Origin: Stercorarius parasiticus
Lineage: Eukaryota; Chordata; Aves; Charadriiformes; Stercorariidae
Direction of reading: 5' to 3'
DNA: 64,000 nt
Assembly: GCA_013396915.1 (NCBI GenBank)
Contig: VWZL01004640.1
Span: 129,030-193,029, forward strand
Made by a program: the position numbers and the translations under genes. The notes under the pieces were generated by a model. The model made no database searches and was not told the origin of the DNA. It saw only the letters and a list, made by a program, of their open reading frames with translations. Positions 54,701-64,000 of the stretch are shown one piece after another. Numbering within the stretch: the stretch's first letter is position 1; the number at the start of each line of letters is the position of its first letter.

Positions 54701-55399
54701 TGCTTTCTGGCATGGCTCTGGACTCTCTTGTCTGGCACTTCCTGAGGCAAAGTTTGTGTGTGATTTGGAAGACAACAGACACAGAGGGTGATTTCATGCT
54801 TTAAAAAATGGCTCTGTTGGCTGCAACACAGTCCTCATATTATCGCAGACACAGGAAAAAATTAATAATTCCCTTTTTAGGACTTCAGAGGCACCACAAG
54901 GGGTCCAGAGGAAACAAGATTCTGTTTTATTTATTAAAATACATGCAGTAAGCATCCATGCTTACCAAGCACCATGTTAAAAACAGCACAAACATGACTG
55001 CAAAACTTATGAGGAAGAACACTGAAATTCAAATGCCTAGTCCATACTACTGTCACTTTAATTTAAATAAGCTGTGAATTGAAGAACAGCATCTCTTCAG
55101 AAAATTCTGTATCTCCCCATAAATATCTGGCTGAGCATTTCTGAGGGTAGAAACAGGTGTGGGGAAGTTCCCTGAAGAGTAGGTGCCTCAGTCTCTTCAG
55201 CAATTGAAGTAATCTCAGCCCAAGTGAAATTAAGGTCCTGAATCTCCTCTCATAATGGTACTAATCTGTGCATCCTTGGTGGTAGGCAGGGAGCTGATTG
55301 AGGTAGTGTATGTATAGGAAGGAAGAGTTATCCGGACCTGGAGATTTTAACCAGAAACAAATTGAAGGAAAAAATGGAGAGGGAAACTGAAACCCTTTA

Positions 55400-55442
55400 G
55401 TGTTTTTTTGGTTTGCTTGGGTGTTTTGGTTGGTTGGGTTTC
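55400..55442 (-). repeat. T/G-rich simple repeat (opposite orientation)
   Basis: GTGTTTTTTTGGTTTGCTTG then GGTGTTTTGGTTGGTTGGGT: the complement of the A/C-rich class found elsewhere in the window. Confidence 0.75.
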
Positions 55443-57322
55443 AGCACAGAAGCAACAAGGGGTTTTAATTGTCAAGTTTATAAAAATATTGAAGAAAGAA
55501 TGTGTAAAATAATGTTTATCGATCTCTGAATTTATCTTACTGTTTATTTCTTTTTAATTACTCTACTGCATGTACTTATTTGCTGCTACAAAAAAATTGT
55601 CAGTAATGTTTTATAAGGGTTTTCTGCTAATTTTCTTTTCAATGCTATGCTTCCAACACTGAAGTGGTAGTAAAATTATTATTCCCTGCCGGGGAGACTC
55701 TGATTCTTTTAATGAATAGCACATTCTGAGCTCAACTTATGGTCTATTAGCATTTAATCTAATAATTAGAGGAAGCTGAACAAGAGAAAAAAAGACATTC
55801 TGCTAACACTTATGTGAGAACAGTTAGCAGTGTAGATCTGAAAGAAAGACGAGACACATACCCCTTTGGAAGTAGTCAGTCCAAAGCAAAACAAAACAAA
55901 AAGTAAAAGTTAGGGTCAAAAATGAATGTTTCTTCAGGGTTTGCACAACTGATGTAACCCCCACTGCCTCTCCTCTTTCAGATCACCATCTTACTGACCA
56001 GGCCTTGCAAATTAACAATCCGTTCTGGACAATGGAAGTAATTGCAGGATGGAAACCATTCCATTGAACAGCATAAATGATCTCTAGGTCTAAGGTCAAA
56101 ACAAAACAAGCCCTTCTTATTTCATCTTGAAGACTGTTTTTTCCTACTGCCTGAAAAACAAAGTTGTCTGTCAATGTATGCCACCAAGCATAATGATAGG
56201 GTAATAAGGCATTGCCACAAAGAATTACAAGGGAAGAGGGAGCTCCTTGTTCTGTCAAAGGTCTCATACATGTACTACTAGATGCCTTCTGTCTGGCTAA
56301 GACCAACAGAACATGGAAATTTGCACAGCTGAGACCAATGCTGAGTCAAGTGGAAGAGATGATTCACATGGCAAAATGCAGCTTGCCATCCTTAGAGAGG
56401 AACACAATACTCACAAAATACCATTCAAAAATCTTAATGTAGCAATCATTAAATAATGGTTTAATAACAAAAGGTTTTCCTGACAACACTTGCACCAACA
56501 GACTCATTTCAAGTGAGTAAACTGAACGTAGTTTTTTTTATTTTTAGGAATACGTAGTGTCTCCGATCTTCAGTTACAACTCTCAGGGCAGTGCTAACTC
56601 TTCTTTGATCAAATCATCCCTGCTTCCTGCCAGTCTTCTGGATTTTTTTCTGCGATACCTTTGTATTTAGAAAGCCTGTGACTTGGAGTACCCATACTCA
56701 AAGGAGCTAGTTGACATGAGGGGGTTTTCCTCATTGCCCCAGAGCTTTTAAGTCACTTGCTCTTCTGTTCAGTCTCCTTGGTCTGTTCTTGGAACATCTG
56801 TTTCCAAAATAGCTGGCACGGTATGGTTTAGGAGGATTGAGTATCTAATCGCATCAGGTCTGTTCACCATGATGTTAAATACTCACAGGTCATCTCTGAT
56901 TAAATTAAGGCAGTTCCTTCTCTCCATTTTCTGTAACTTTCTAAAAGACTGCATAATTATAGAAAAGCAGGTAAACAGTACCAGTGCTGATTCTGACAAC
57001 TTTCTTTTACATTATCATAAGATAATTTATTAGCAACAGACCTCTAGTGTTGTTGAATGCTGTTCATCTTATAACATCTGATTTTTCTCACTTTATAAAA
57101 ACCCTGAATAGCATTAATGTGTCTCTTTTAATACCCAATATAAACCAGCGCTTTTGTTTTCTCTTACGTTAGTATGTAACTTAAACTTTTATGCAGGACT
57201 TGTTTAATTACCTAAATCATGTTTATCTTGATAAAGATCTTAGGAGCTTTTCATGCACCGACTAGACAGCTAGACATAGGAATGAGTTGTAGGCCCCTGC
57301 CGCACCTCCCCATCATCCCCCC

Positions 57323-57323
57323 N
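57323..57323. other. Ambiguous base N in a C-run
   Basis: A single N follows CCCCCC and precedes AATCAAAAAAACC. Unlike the N at 61193 it is not flanked by a long duplication. It could be a miscalled homopolymer or another minimal gap. Confidence 0.8.
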
Positions 57324-59052
57324 AATCAAAAAAACCAAATCACCTCCCCATGAAAACTCTTTGACTTGAAATCTCTTACCAGGCTGGTGAGAGTTAAATA
57401 TTCAAGCTCCTTCACTGAAAAATTTTAAGGTTTAGAATATGCAGAAAACATTATTACCTGCATGGTTAGAAATCATCAAACCTGTAAATGTATTCCTTTA
57501 ACCTGTTACTTCTAATGACTTTCACACCAGTGTTAGTAATCCCTTTTTTCCAACATCAAACTGTTTTGGGGAAGTCTGGAATTATTAATGAACATACCAT
57601 CTATCATTTTTGCTCACAGAGTTGCGGTGGAACATTTTGTCCTTCTATGGACCGTGTAGGCTGGAAGCCTTGAAGATCTTATCTATCTTTAACAGTATGC
57701 AAGATAAACAATGGAGATGGCTTTGACAAACTGTCATATAAGTACTGATATTTTAAAAAAATACTCTTACGCTGTTAGAGTTACAATTAAACATAGTATC
57801 TAGTATCAGTCCTTGGAAATATTATTGTATGTGGGACCACAATATTCCTTTGATGTAGTTAAGTGTCTCCATTGTACTACAGCAAATTGAAGCATAGGGA
57901 AGCTTCCCCCAGGTATTCTCTACTGTCCTTTCTGCTTGTTGCTCATTTGGCCTGTTACTGGGCAAGTTAACAGGTCATTTTTCAGTGAGCTGAGATGTCC
58001 TCAGGATTGGATCTTTTCTAAGAAAGATTCTGTAGCATCCTGTTTAGGATCTAACACTTCAGTAACTTCTAAGAGAGTTTTTGAGTGGGTTAAAAATTAA
58101 GGAGACATGAAAGAAGTTAGAAGGTCTCTAGTGAATTAGTGGTAGGTAAACAATCAGATGTGCATAAAACAGGGCACAGTCAGATAGTATATTTTGCATA
58201 GTGGTTTTAATTATGTAGTATGGTTAGTTTTGTATGTTACTGCGGACCCTATTGAAATTCCTGGTGGCCTGCCCACTCACTATTGGCTTGGGGTAAAGGA
58301 TGATGCTTGTTCACTGCTGCTTCCACCATGATGTGCCACTGTCCGTGGGTCTAAGAGCTGTTTCCAAAGACTGAGGTGGTTAACTGGCCACAATGCTTGA
58401 CGGTCCTGCAAAGAAGGACTTCCTAATATGTTTCAGAAACAGATTAGTCCTTTGCTTTCTAGGAACTGCTGTGCCTCCCTGTGAGCAGAAATGCAGTATT
58501 TCTGCTACCTTTCCTGCTACCAGCCTGGAGCCTGGGAAAAGAAGACTTTTGGCTGGTTGCTCTGGGGTCTAACAGACTGTGACCGCTCTGTGCCAGAGCC
58601 GCTCACTGGGAAGGTTTCCTGTAATGTCTGAAAGAGACAGTTATTTGCTTGTCTCAGGGGTTTTAAGATCTTACCCTCAATATGCCAAGTCCAGTCTTCA
58701 TCCTTTTGTTGAGGCTGTCGTAATGTTTGTACATGCATTTTTGATTGTATCGTACCACAGTCATTGTGGTCATGAAGCAATCTGTGCTCAATCCAAACCA
58801 TGCTGGGGATTTTTACCCATTTCAGGCGGGTTTTTGCCAACTGGATGATAGTTCTAACTGTGGTAGTAGATGAAGTATCCTAAGGTAATTATCTAGGTGG
58901 ATGATAGTCAGATATGACCTTATGACAGTAATAATTGTGATATGTAATTCTTGTGTGTCATACTGAGTGAATGTTTACCATCTTCTCTCTGAACAGTTCC
59001 AGTAAATACAATATAATTCTTTAATAACTGATTTTCTCCTTTATGTTTTCAG

Positions 59053-59256
59053 AGGCAACAATTTTAAGCTACGATGGAAGTATGTTTATGAAAATACAAC
59101 TCCCTGTTGTGATGCATACAGAGGCTGAAGATGTCTCTTTACGGTTCAGGTCTCAGAGAGCTTATGGCATTTTAATGGCAACTACTTCTAGGGAATCTGC
59201 AGATACCCTTCGGTTAGAGTTGGATGCAGGACGAGTTAAACTAACGGTCAACCTAG
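59053..59256 (+). CDS. NRXN1: NRXN1 alpha exon C: start of LNS4
   Basis: Third coding exon, 204 nt, phase 1 to phase 1, acceptor TATGTTTTCAG and a somewhat weak donor GTAACA. The first two bases complete Glu of CERE; 67 codons then read [19 protein letters not shown] to GRVKLTVNL, and the final G opens the next codon. This is the N-terminal beta-strand part of the LNS4 domain ([27 protein letters not shown]). The last codon is split exactly where alternative splice site 3 sits: joined to the 27-nt microexon it gives Asp, and joined directly to the next constitutive exon (outside the window) it is expected to give Gly. Two residues differ from the mammalian sequence as I recall it (I for V near the start, E for D in TSRESADT), both conservative. 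Confidence 0.96.
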
Positions 59257-60373
59257 GTAACAAACTCTTCCTCCAAGAAATTAACATTTTCTCTACATTT
59301 TTCTTTTTGCTTGCAAACATTTATGAAACGGCCTGTTTTAACATTAAAAGTAAACTGAAATATATATAAACACATGTCAATGCAACATTTGCGTATGTAC
59401 ATACACACACAAATACATGCCCATTATTATACTTTATTTTGTTTTCTTTTGCATTTTTGTATTCTTTATATAGTCTTAACATAATCCATCACAATATTTT
59501 TGTATTATTGTATATTCTAAAAAGAGAAGACTAGTTCATCAGTGGTATTTTTGGGCTAAGTCATTATTCTTTGTTGTGGAAGACTGGTCTCCCTCCACAA
59601 TTTCTTCACAGTAGCAATTCCACAAGTGAAATGTGCAAGCAGACACAACGTGTACATAGGTCAGTTCAGTTTTACCTCCACCAATTAACGTACAACATGC
59701 AAGTGTATTAAAGAATTTCTCATTTCAACACTGAAAATGTTGCAATTAGATATTCCCACTGATGGATTTCTTGGTCTCCTTTTTTTAGATGTCAAATCTG
59801 TAGTAAATCCATCTCCTCTTTTTTAAGCAATTCTGTAGTGGTATTTTTGTAGTATCGAACAATAACACAACCCTTCAATGCCCAAAGACTGCGGCCCTCA
59901 GCAAACAGCCGTGTGAACACAGGAGGCACAAGCCCTTTTACAGAAAAACAAACAAACAAAAAATTGGCTTCCTGGTTTGAAATATGATGGACAAAACGTT
60001 AGGTTCCAGTTTTCTCTAGTTTAAAAAAAAAATAAGTAAATAAATTAGAACACTTCTGCCACGCTTATAAATAAATCCAAGTCAGGACCTGAAAGAGAAC
60101 AGAAGTACACTCAGGAAAATGCACATTCATTGCAGGCATTCCCGTTCAGTGGAATGCTATTTTTAAAGGGAATTAGGTATTTAATTATTTTAATCGTTGT
60201 TTTACATAAAATGATTTCCAGAAAGTATGGGGGAGGGGGATAATCAAGAAAATAATGACCTAAACTCCACTTAATAAAAGTGTCACTTAGTAAAATACCG
60301 TCCTGGTGTTTAGAGGTCGGAAGGTAGGAGGAGAAGCCAAAGGGTTTCCTTGTTTTTACTCTCCTCTTGCAGT

Positions 60374-60443
60374 CCGTCCCCTCCTGCGTGGAGCCAGGGC
60401 TGCTGCAGGCTGTGGGCTGCCCTCGGCGCTGAGCGGCGCGCGG
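60374..60443. other. Small CpG-rich patch in intron
   Basis: About 70 bp with eight CpG dinucleotides (two near the start, six in the CTCGGCGCTGAGCGGCGCGC stretch) in an otherwise AT-rich, CpG-poor intron. It directly follows TTTTTACTCTCCTCTTGCAG, which looks like a splice acceptor. It is too short for a conventional CpG island. No donor or conserved frame was recognised, so an exon is not claimed. Confidence 0.5.
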
Positions 60444-60540
60444 AGCCCCAGCACTTTCTGTAAAAGGGGATGTGCAGGTGCTGCTGGTCCTTGGCTGTTT
60501 GCAACCACTTTTCTGATGCGGTTGACGACACATGACAAAC

Positions 60541-61192
60541 TCAGCTATATGGAAACAAAATCTAGGTTTGATGGTATATATGTTCCTCAAAGGTATAAAC
60601 CAGGAGCAGCTGTGCAAACCAAGTAGTATGGTGTAGATTTCCGCCCCCCACCCCCCCCCAAGTAAGAAATGTAGATAGCCCGGCAGAGGATCCTGCTACA
60701 GATCAGGTTATTCCCTTTATATACAAAGCACCGCCGTCTGTCAGTTTTTACCTACTTCCATAGTTCAGAAAAGTAGATAAATCCGTGCCCTAGCAAATAT
60801 TGTTTCTTCTTCCAAACTTTTTTTTTCTTTTCTTTAAGTCAGGCAAGGAAGTAATCTGAAAATAGACAGGATTCCCTAATTATCAGTGTTTATAAATATG
60901 TGTTGATTTTCTGTATATTAATGTAGCTTTAAAATGTAGTATTGTTCGTTTCTTCAGTCTATACATTAAGAACACATAAACCCACAAAACCCTATTTGTA
61001 GGCTCAGGGAATGAGCTTTGTATTTTACTACTTAGCTTTTGAAGATCAGCCTTTGAGGTATACTATACACAAGTTGTCCAAGATGTCTGATTGTGGCCTG
61101 GCTTGCTCTATGACCCATTGTGACGGAGCACTTTCTAATTGCATTGAGAGAAATTACCTGTTCTTTCACAGATGGGGAGAAAGTTGCAGCCT
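60541..61192. repeat. Copy 1 of a 652-bp exact duplication
   Basis: This 652-bp segment begins TCAGCTATATGG and ends GAAAGTTGCAGCCT. Every part compared recurs at +653 bp, including the C9 run and the T9 run. It is followed by a single N at 61193. It most likely represents one end of a contig whose overlap with the next contig was not merged. Confidence 0.95.
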
Positions 61193-61193
61193 N
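61193..61193. other. Ambiguous base N at duplication junction
   Basis: A lone N separates the two 652-bp copies and therefore probably marks a contig join, not a failed base call. Confidence 0.85.
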
Positions 61194-61845
61194 TCAGCTA
61201 TATGGAAACAAAATCTAGGTTTGATGGTATATATGTTCCTCAAAGGTATAAACCAGGAGCAGCTGTGCAAACCAAGTAGTATGGTGTAGATTTCCGCCCC
61301 CCACCCCCCCCCAAGTAAGAAATGTAGATAGCCCGGCAGAGGATCCTGCTACAGATCAGGTTATTCCCTTTATATACAAAGCACCGCCGTCTGTCAGTTT
61401 TTACCTACTTCCATAGTTCAGAAAAGTAGATAAATCCGTGCCCTAGCAAATATTGTTTCTTCTTCCAAACTTTTTTTTTCTTTTCTTTAAGTCAGGCAAG
61501 GAAGTAATCTGAAAATAGACAGGATTCCCTAATTATCAGTGTTTATAAATATGTGTTGATTTTCTGTATATTAATGTAGCTTTAAAATGTAGTATTGTTC
61601 GTTTCTTCAGTCTATACATTAAGAACACATAAACCCACAAAACCCTATTTGTAGGCTCAGGGAATGAGCTTTGTATTTTACTACTTAGCTTTTGAAGATC
61701 AGCCTTTGAGGTATACTATACACAAGTTGTCCAAGATGTCTGATTGTGGCCTGGCTTGCTCTATGACCCATTGTGACGGAGCACTTTCTAATTGCATTGA
61801 GAGAAATTACCTGTTCTTTCACAGATGGGGAGAAAGTTGCAGCCT
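61194..61845. repeat. Copy 2 of a 652-bp exact duplication
   Basis: Second copy, starting immediately after the N with TCAGCTATATGG and running to GCAGCCT at 61845, where unique sequence (GCCTCAGTTAAG) resumes. Its length equals copy 1 exactly. Absence of any seen mismatch in intronic sequence argues for an assembly artefact or a very recent duplication. Confidence 0.95.
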
Positions 61846-62022
61846 GCCTCAGTTAAGCATCTTTGACATTTAATCCTGCTTTTTCGCTTAGATTTGTCAC
61901 CATGTAGCTTTGTTTGAAATTGGCCATTTTTACCCTATTTGTCGTTTCTATTTATAAAGATTATCGCAGTATATCTGGGTTATAACAGTATGTAAAGACT
62001 GATGATATGGAGTGGCCATATT

Positions 62023-62028
62023 TGCATG
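62023..62028 (+). promoter_or_regulatory. TGCATG (RBFOX-type) motif upstream of SS3 microexon
   Basis: TGCATG, the RBFOX family recognition sequence, 100 nt before the microexon acceptor. RBFOX sites upstream of an exon are more often associated with repression, downstream ones with inclusion. A 6-mer occurs by chance about every few kb, so binding is only a possibility. Confidence 0.35.
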
Positions 62029-62127
62029 TGTCTGTCCCCGGAAGGGTGGACTGTGATTTTATTGGATGTCTGCAGCTATTACCTTGAAGGATAAATTTTC
62101 ATTTTTCATCTATTCTTCCCCATCTAG

Positions 62128-62154
62128 ACTGTATCAGGATTAACTGTAATTCCA
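62128..62154 (+). CDS. NRXN1: NRXN1 SS3 alternative microexon (27 nt)
   Basis: A 27-nt microexon, too short for ORF searches. It lies between a polypyrimidine tract ending CATCTAG (AG at 62126-62127) and a perfect donor GTAAGT (62155-62160). With the single G carried from the previous exon it reads Asp-Cys-Ile-Arg-Ile-Asn-Cys-Asn-Ser, then one base of a further codon. This matches the known neurexin-1 insert at splice site 3 in LNS4, directly after TVNL. Length divisible by three and phase 1-1 mean it can be included or skipped without changing frame. The insert adds two cysteines five residues apart. If the next exon begins GC, as in other NRXN1 genes, Asn-Ser-Ser would be an N-glycosylation sequon. 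Three YCAY motifs (62099-62102, 62106-62109, 62120-62123) lie in or just before the pyrimidine tract. Inclusion cannot be judged from DNA alone. Confidence 0.93.
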
Positions 62155-64000
62155 GTAAGTGCCTATTCAAACTTTTTAAAATGTTATTCCACCATTATAA
62201 AATATGCAAACTAGATGAAAAAGATTGTGGACAGCTTGCAAGCGCTTGATAATTTATTAATGAAATGTGATGATTATCATTGTGTAAAAAGTCATCATAT
62301 ACTCTAGTGTATTTTTTTTTGTCCTTCCCATAGGATATAATTTTTAACCAGAATATTGAAAAGGGAAGCATTCTACAGGTTGTAAACATACTTAGAGGAA
62401 ATGGTACCTGTAGTACTGCATTATTCTAGATGGGCTATTATATTTACAGTAGCCATAGAATTTTTGAGCCAGCAATTCTGATAAGCTGTCAAATTTTCCC
62501 CCACATCCTTCTTCTAGTTTTTTTGAAATTTTACCTTCAGCTTGTGGTGAGACTGTTGGAACATAACTGTCTGTAGTACAAGAATTTCTATTTTATAATC
62601 CTCCTAGACAATTAACTGTATTTACTGGCTACTTATAACACAATTGGTTTTGCTAAATCTTCGTATTATGGAAATGTTACAATAAGGACATGAAGTCTGA
62701 GGATAACCATATTTCTATGATGATTTTTTACACTCTAAACATGTGAGAAACCTTAAATTGAACAATTTTTCTCTGATATGCATGTTTATGAAACAGAGGG
62801 AAACATTTGCCAGATGAATGGACTAAATTTTAACTTCTCTGATATTATTTGGATTAAGAGGCTATATTCTGAAAGGAGAAAAAGGACTGTGATTTTATTT
62901 TGAGTCTATGGAATTCCTGAGTGGTGTCAACAAAATTATTGATAGTAAGTATGGTAGATTTGAGTTTTGGGTTGTTTTTCCTTTCCCTTCCTCACAGGTT
63001 TTGCAGGCCAGAGGACTGGCTTTATGCAAATAGAAATAAAGCTAAACAACAAACTGCATGGATAGAATTTGTACTTGTTAGTAGTTTCCCAAAAGACACG
63101 AATATAACATCCCATAATAGTTTTATAGTCCATAAAGAAGAATAGGGAACTGCAGTTATTTATAATGTGTCATCTGCTAATAGATTTTGCAGTGAATAAC
63201 TTCACAAGACAAAAATACAGAATTCGTATTAAAAAGCAAAGTTCTCTTGGGGCAAGTTTTAAATCTAAACCATACTTAAATCCGTGCAGACTTTTCAATA
63301 CAGTAAAGAAAATGCCTGCAGGTACCAAGGCAAAAAGATAGCTTCCTGATATTTTAAATAAATAAATAGAATTGTTCAATTATAAAAACAGATATTTCCA
63401 CTTGCCAAAAATGTCCATTCCCAAAATCCTTAAGACCACGAAAAAGCTCATAAACATTTTGCTGGGCGGTCACAGGACACTATTTTTTTAACCATGATGA
63501 AGTGACAATTAGAAAAAGATTTCCAAGTATAAGACAAACAGCATTTTGAGCAGAAATGTAGTGAGTTTGCCTTGCCTGCTGCTGGTAAATTCCTTTTTCC
63601 TTAGGAAAAGCAGTGTTGCTTTTTTCTTAAGTTCCTTAATGAAATCAGAAAGTCCCTCTGAAAAGGAAATTACTAACATAGAAAAAAAAAATCAGTTATA
63701 AAGCCACAATACAATAGGTGTTTTTGTTCTCTGATCTCTCTCGGACAAAATGAGGTGTCATAAAAATAAATGAAAATGATTTCTAGGTCTCACTTTTAAG
63801 CAAGTTTTGGATCAAAAGAGAACCTGCAAATACAGAGTAAGTAATGAGTCTCCGATTAGAGGACTGTGAACAGGAGAAATACATGTACTGAATTGAATTA
63901 GCAGTTAAGAGTTCTTGGTATCATACCGAAGCAGCATAACCTCTGCACAAAACCTCCTTGGTATCAAATACTCATAAGTTATTTTTCTTTGCAGTTTGTT
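62155..64000 (+). other. NRXN1: NRXN1 intron after the SS3 microexon (5' part)
   Basis: The intron starts with the consensus donor GTAAGT and runs off the window. TGCATG motifs lie at 62779-62784 and 63055-63060. The window ends a few bases after a TTTCTTTGCAG that resembles an acceptor, but the bases that follow (TTTGTT) do not fit the expected next exon. No open frame or named repeat recognised. Confidence 0.8.

Larger units (their letters stand above)
51750..59052 (+). other. NRXN1: NRXN1 intron between exons B and C (7.3 kb)
   Basis: A GT-AG intron of 7303 bp. It holds a T/G-rich simple repeat at about 55400-55442 (the reverse of the A/C-rich type seen elsewhere), an ambiguous base N at 57323 at the end of a C-run, and several open frames of about 60-107 codons on either strand that I cannot relate to any protein. 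No named element found. Confidence 0.83.
59257..62127 (+). other. NRXN1: NRXN1 intron before the SS3 microexon
   Basis: An intron of 2871 bp as assembled. It contains a GC- and CpG-rich patch (60374-60443), a 652-bp segment present twice around an N, and a TGCATG motif about 100 nt before the microexon acceptor. If the second copy is an assembly artefact, the true intron is about 2218 bp. Confidence 0.85.

Noticed and set aside
55983..56306. 107-codon open frame on the minus strand
   Set aside because: The longest minus-strand frame outside GC-rich DNA apart from an equal-length one at 58517-58840 and a 121-codon one at 45642. No recognisable domain and no splice or promoter context.
60111..60617. 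168-codon open frame on the minus strand
   Set aside because: Spans the GC-rich patch, where stop codons are rarer. Composition is not protein-like at either end, no family is recognised and it overlaps the duplication boundary.
61011..61289. Open frame present in both 652-bp copies (also 61664-61873)
   Set aside because: Runs through the N and is duplicated only because the underlying sequence is. No homology recognised.
63985..64000. TTTCTTTGCAG followed by TTTGTT at the window end, looking like an exon start
   Set aside because: The exon after SS3 should begin with GC and encode KGPETLF-like residues; TTTGTT does not fit. Too few bases to judge.
1..64000. A hidden novel system (defence, mobile cluster, viral insertion)
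   Set aside because: No multi-gene organisation, no LTR pair, no viral gene and no repeat array was seen. All supported coding sequence is NRXN1 or CR1.

Overview
This window is a single-gene stretch of vertebrate nuclear DNA, most likely from a bird. It is AT-rich, its coding sequence is split by GT-AG introns, and it carries CR1 LINE copies on the + strand; the intact 3' ends finish in the ATTCTATGA-type octamer repeat typical of avian (more broadly sauropsid) CR1. There are no bacterial-type genes, no operons, no CRISPR and no tRNA or rRNA that I can recognise.

Four exons, all on the + strand, encode part of neurexin-1 alpha (NRXN1), a presynaptic adhesion receptor. Exon A (41908-42346) carries the end of laminin-G/LNS domain 2 and the first half of LNS3. 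Exon B (51366-51749) carries the rest of LNS3 and the whole EGF-B module. Exon C (59053-59256) carries the start of LNS4. A 27-nt microexon (62128-62154) is the alternatively spliced site SS3 in LNS4. Reading phases are continuous (0-1, 1-1, 1-1, 1-1), and joining C to the microexon keeps frame. The upstream exons (start of LNS2 and earlier) and the downstream exon (rest of LNS4) lie outside the window.

Layout: 1-41907 is the 3' part of a very large intron. It holds one 1.2-kb decayed CR1 (about 22690-23859), a 0.1-kb CR1 tail (about 26668-26780), a doubtful third CR1 remnant, a few MIR-like relics, A/C-rich simple repeats and short tandem duplications. The later introns are about 9.0, 7.3 and 2.9 kb. 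Apart from simple repeats and a small CpG cluster they look featureless to me.

The most actionable observation is in the intron before the SS3 microexon. A 652-bp segment occurs twice, apparently base for base including homopolymer lengths, with a single N exactly between the copies (60541-61192, N at 61193, 61194-61845). This looks like an unmerged contig overlap, i.e. a false duplication in the assembly, not a biological repeat. The second notable item is the microexon itself, which is easily missed by ORF-based annotation. I found no convincing previously undescribed biological system here.
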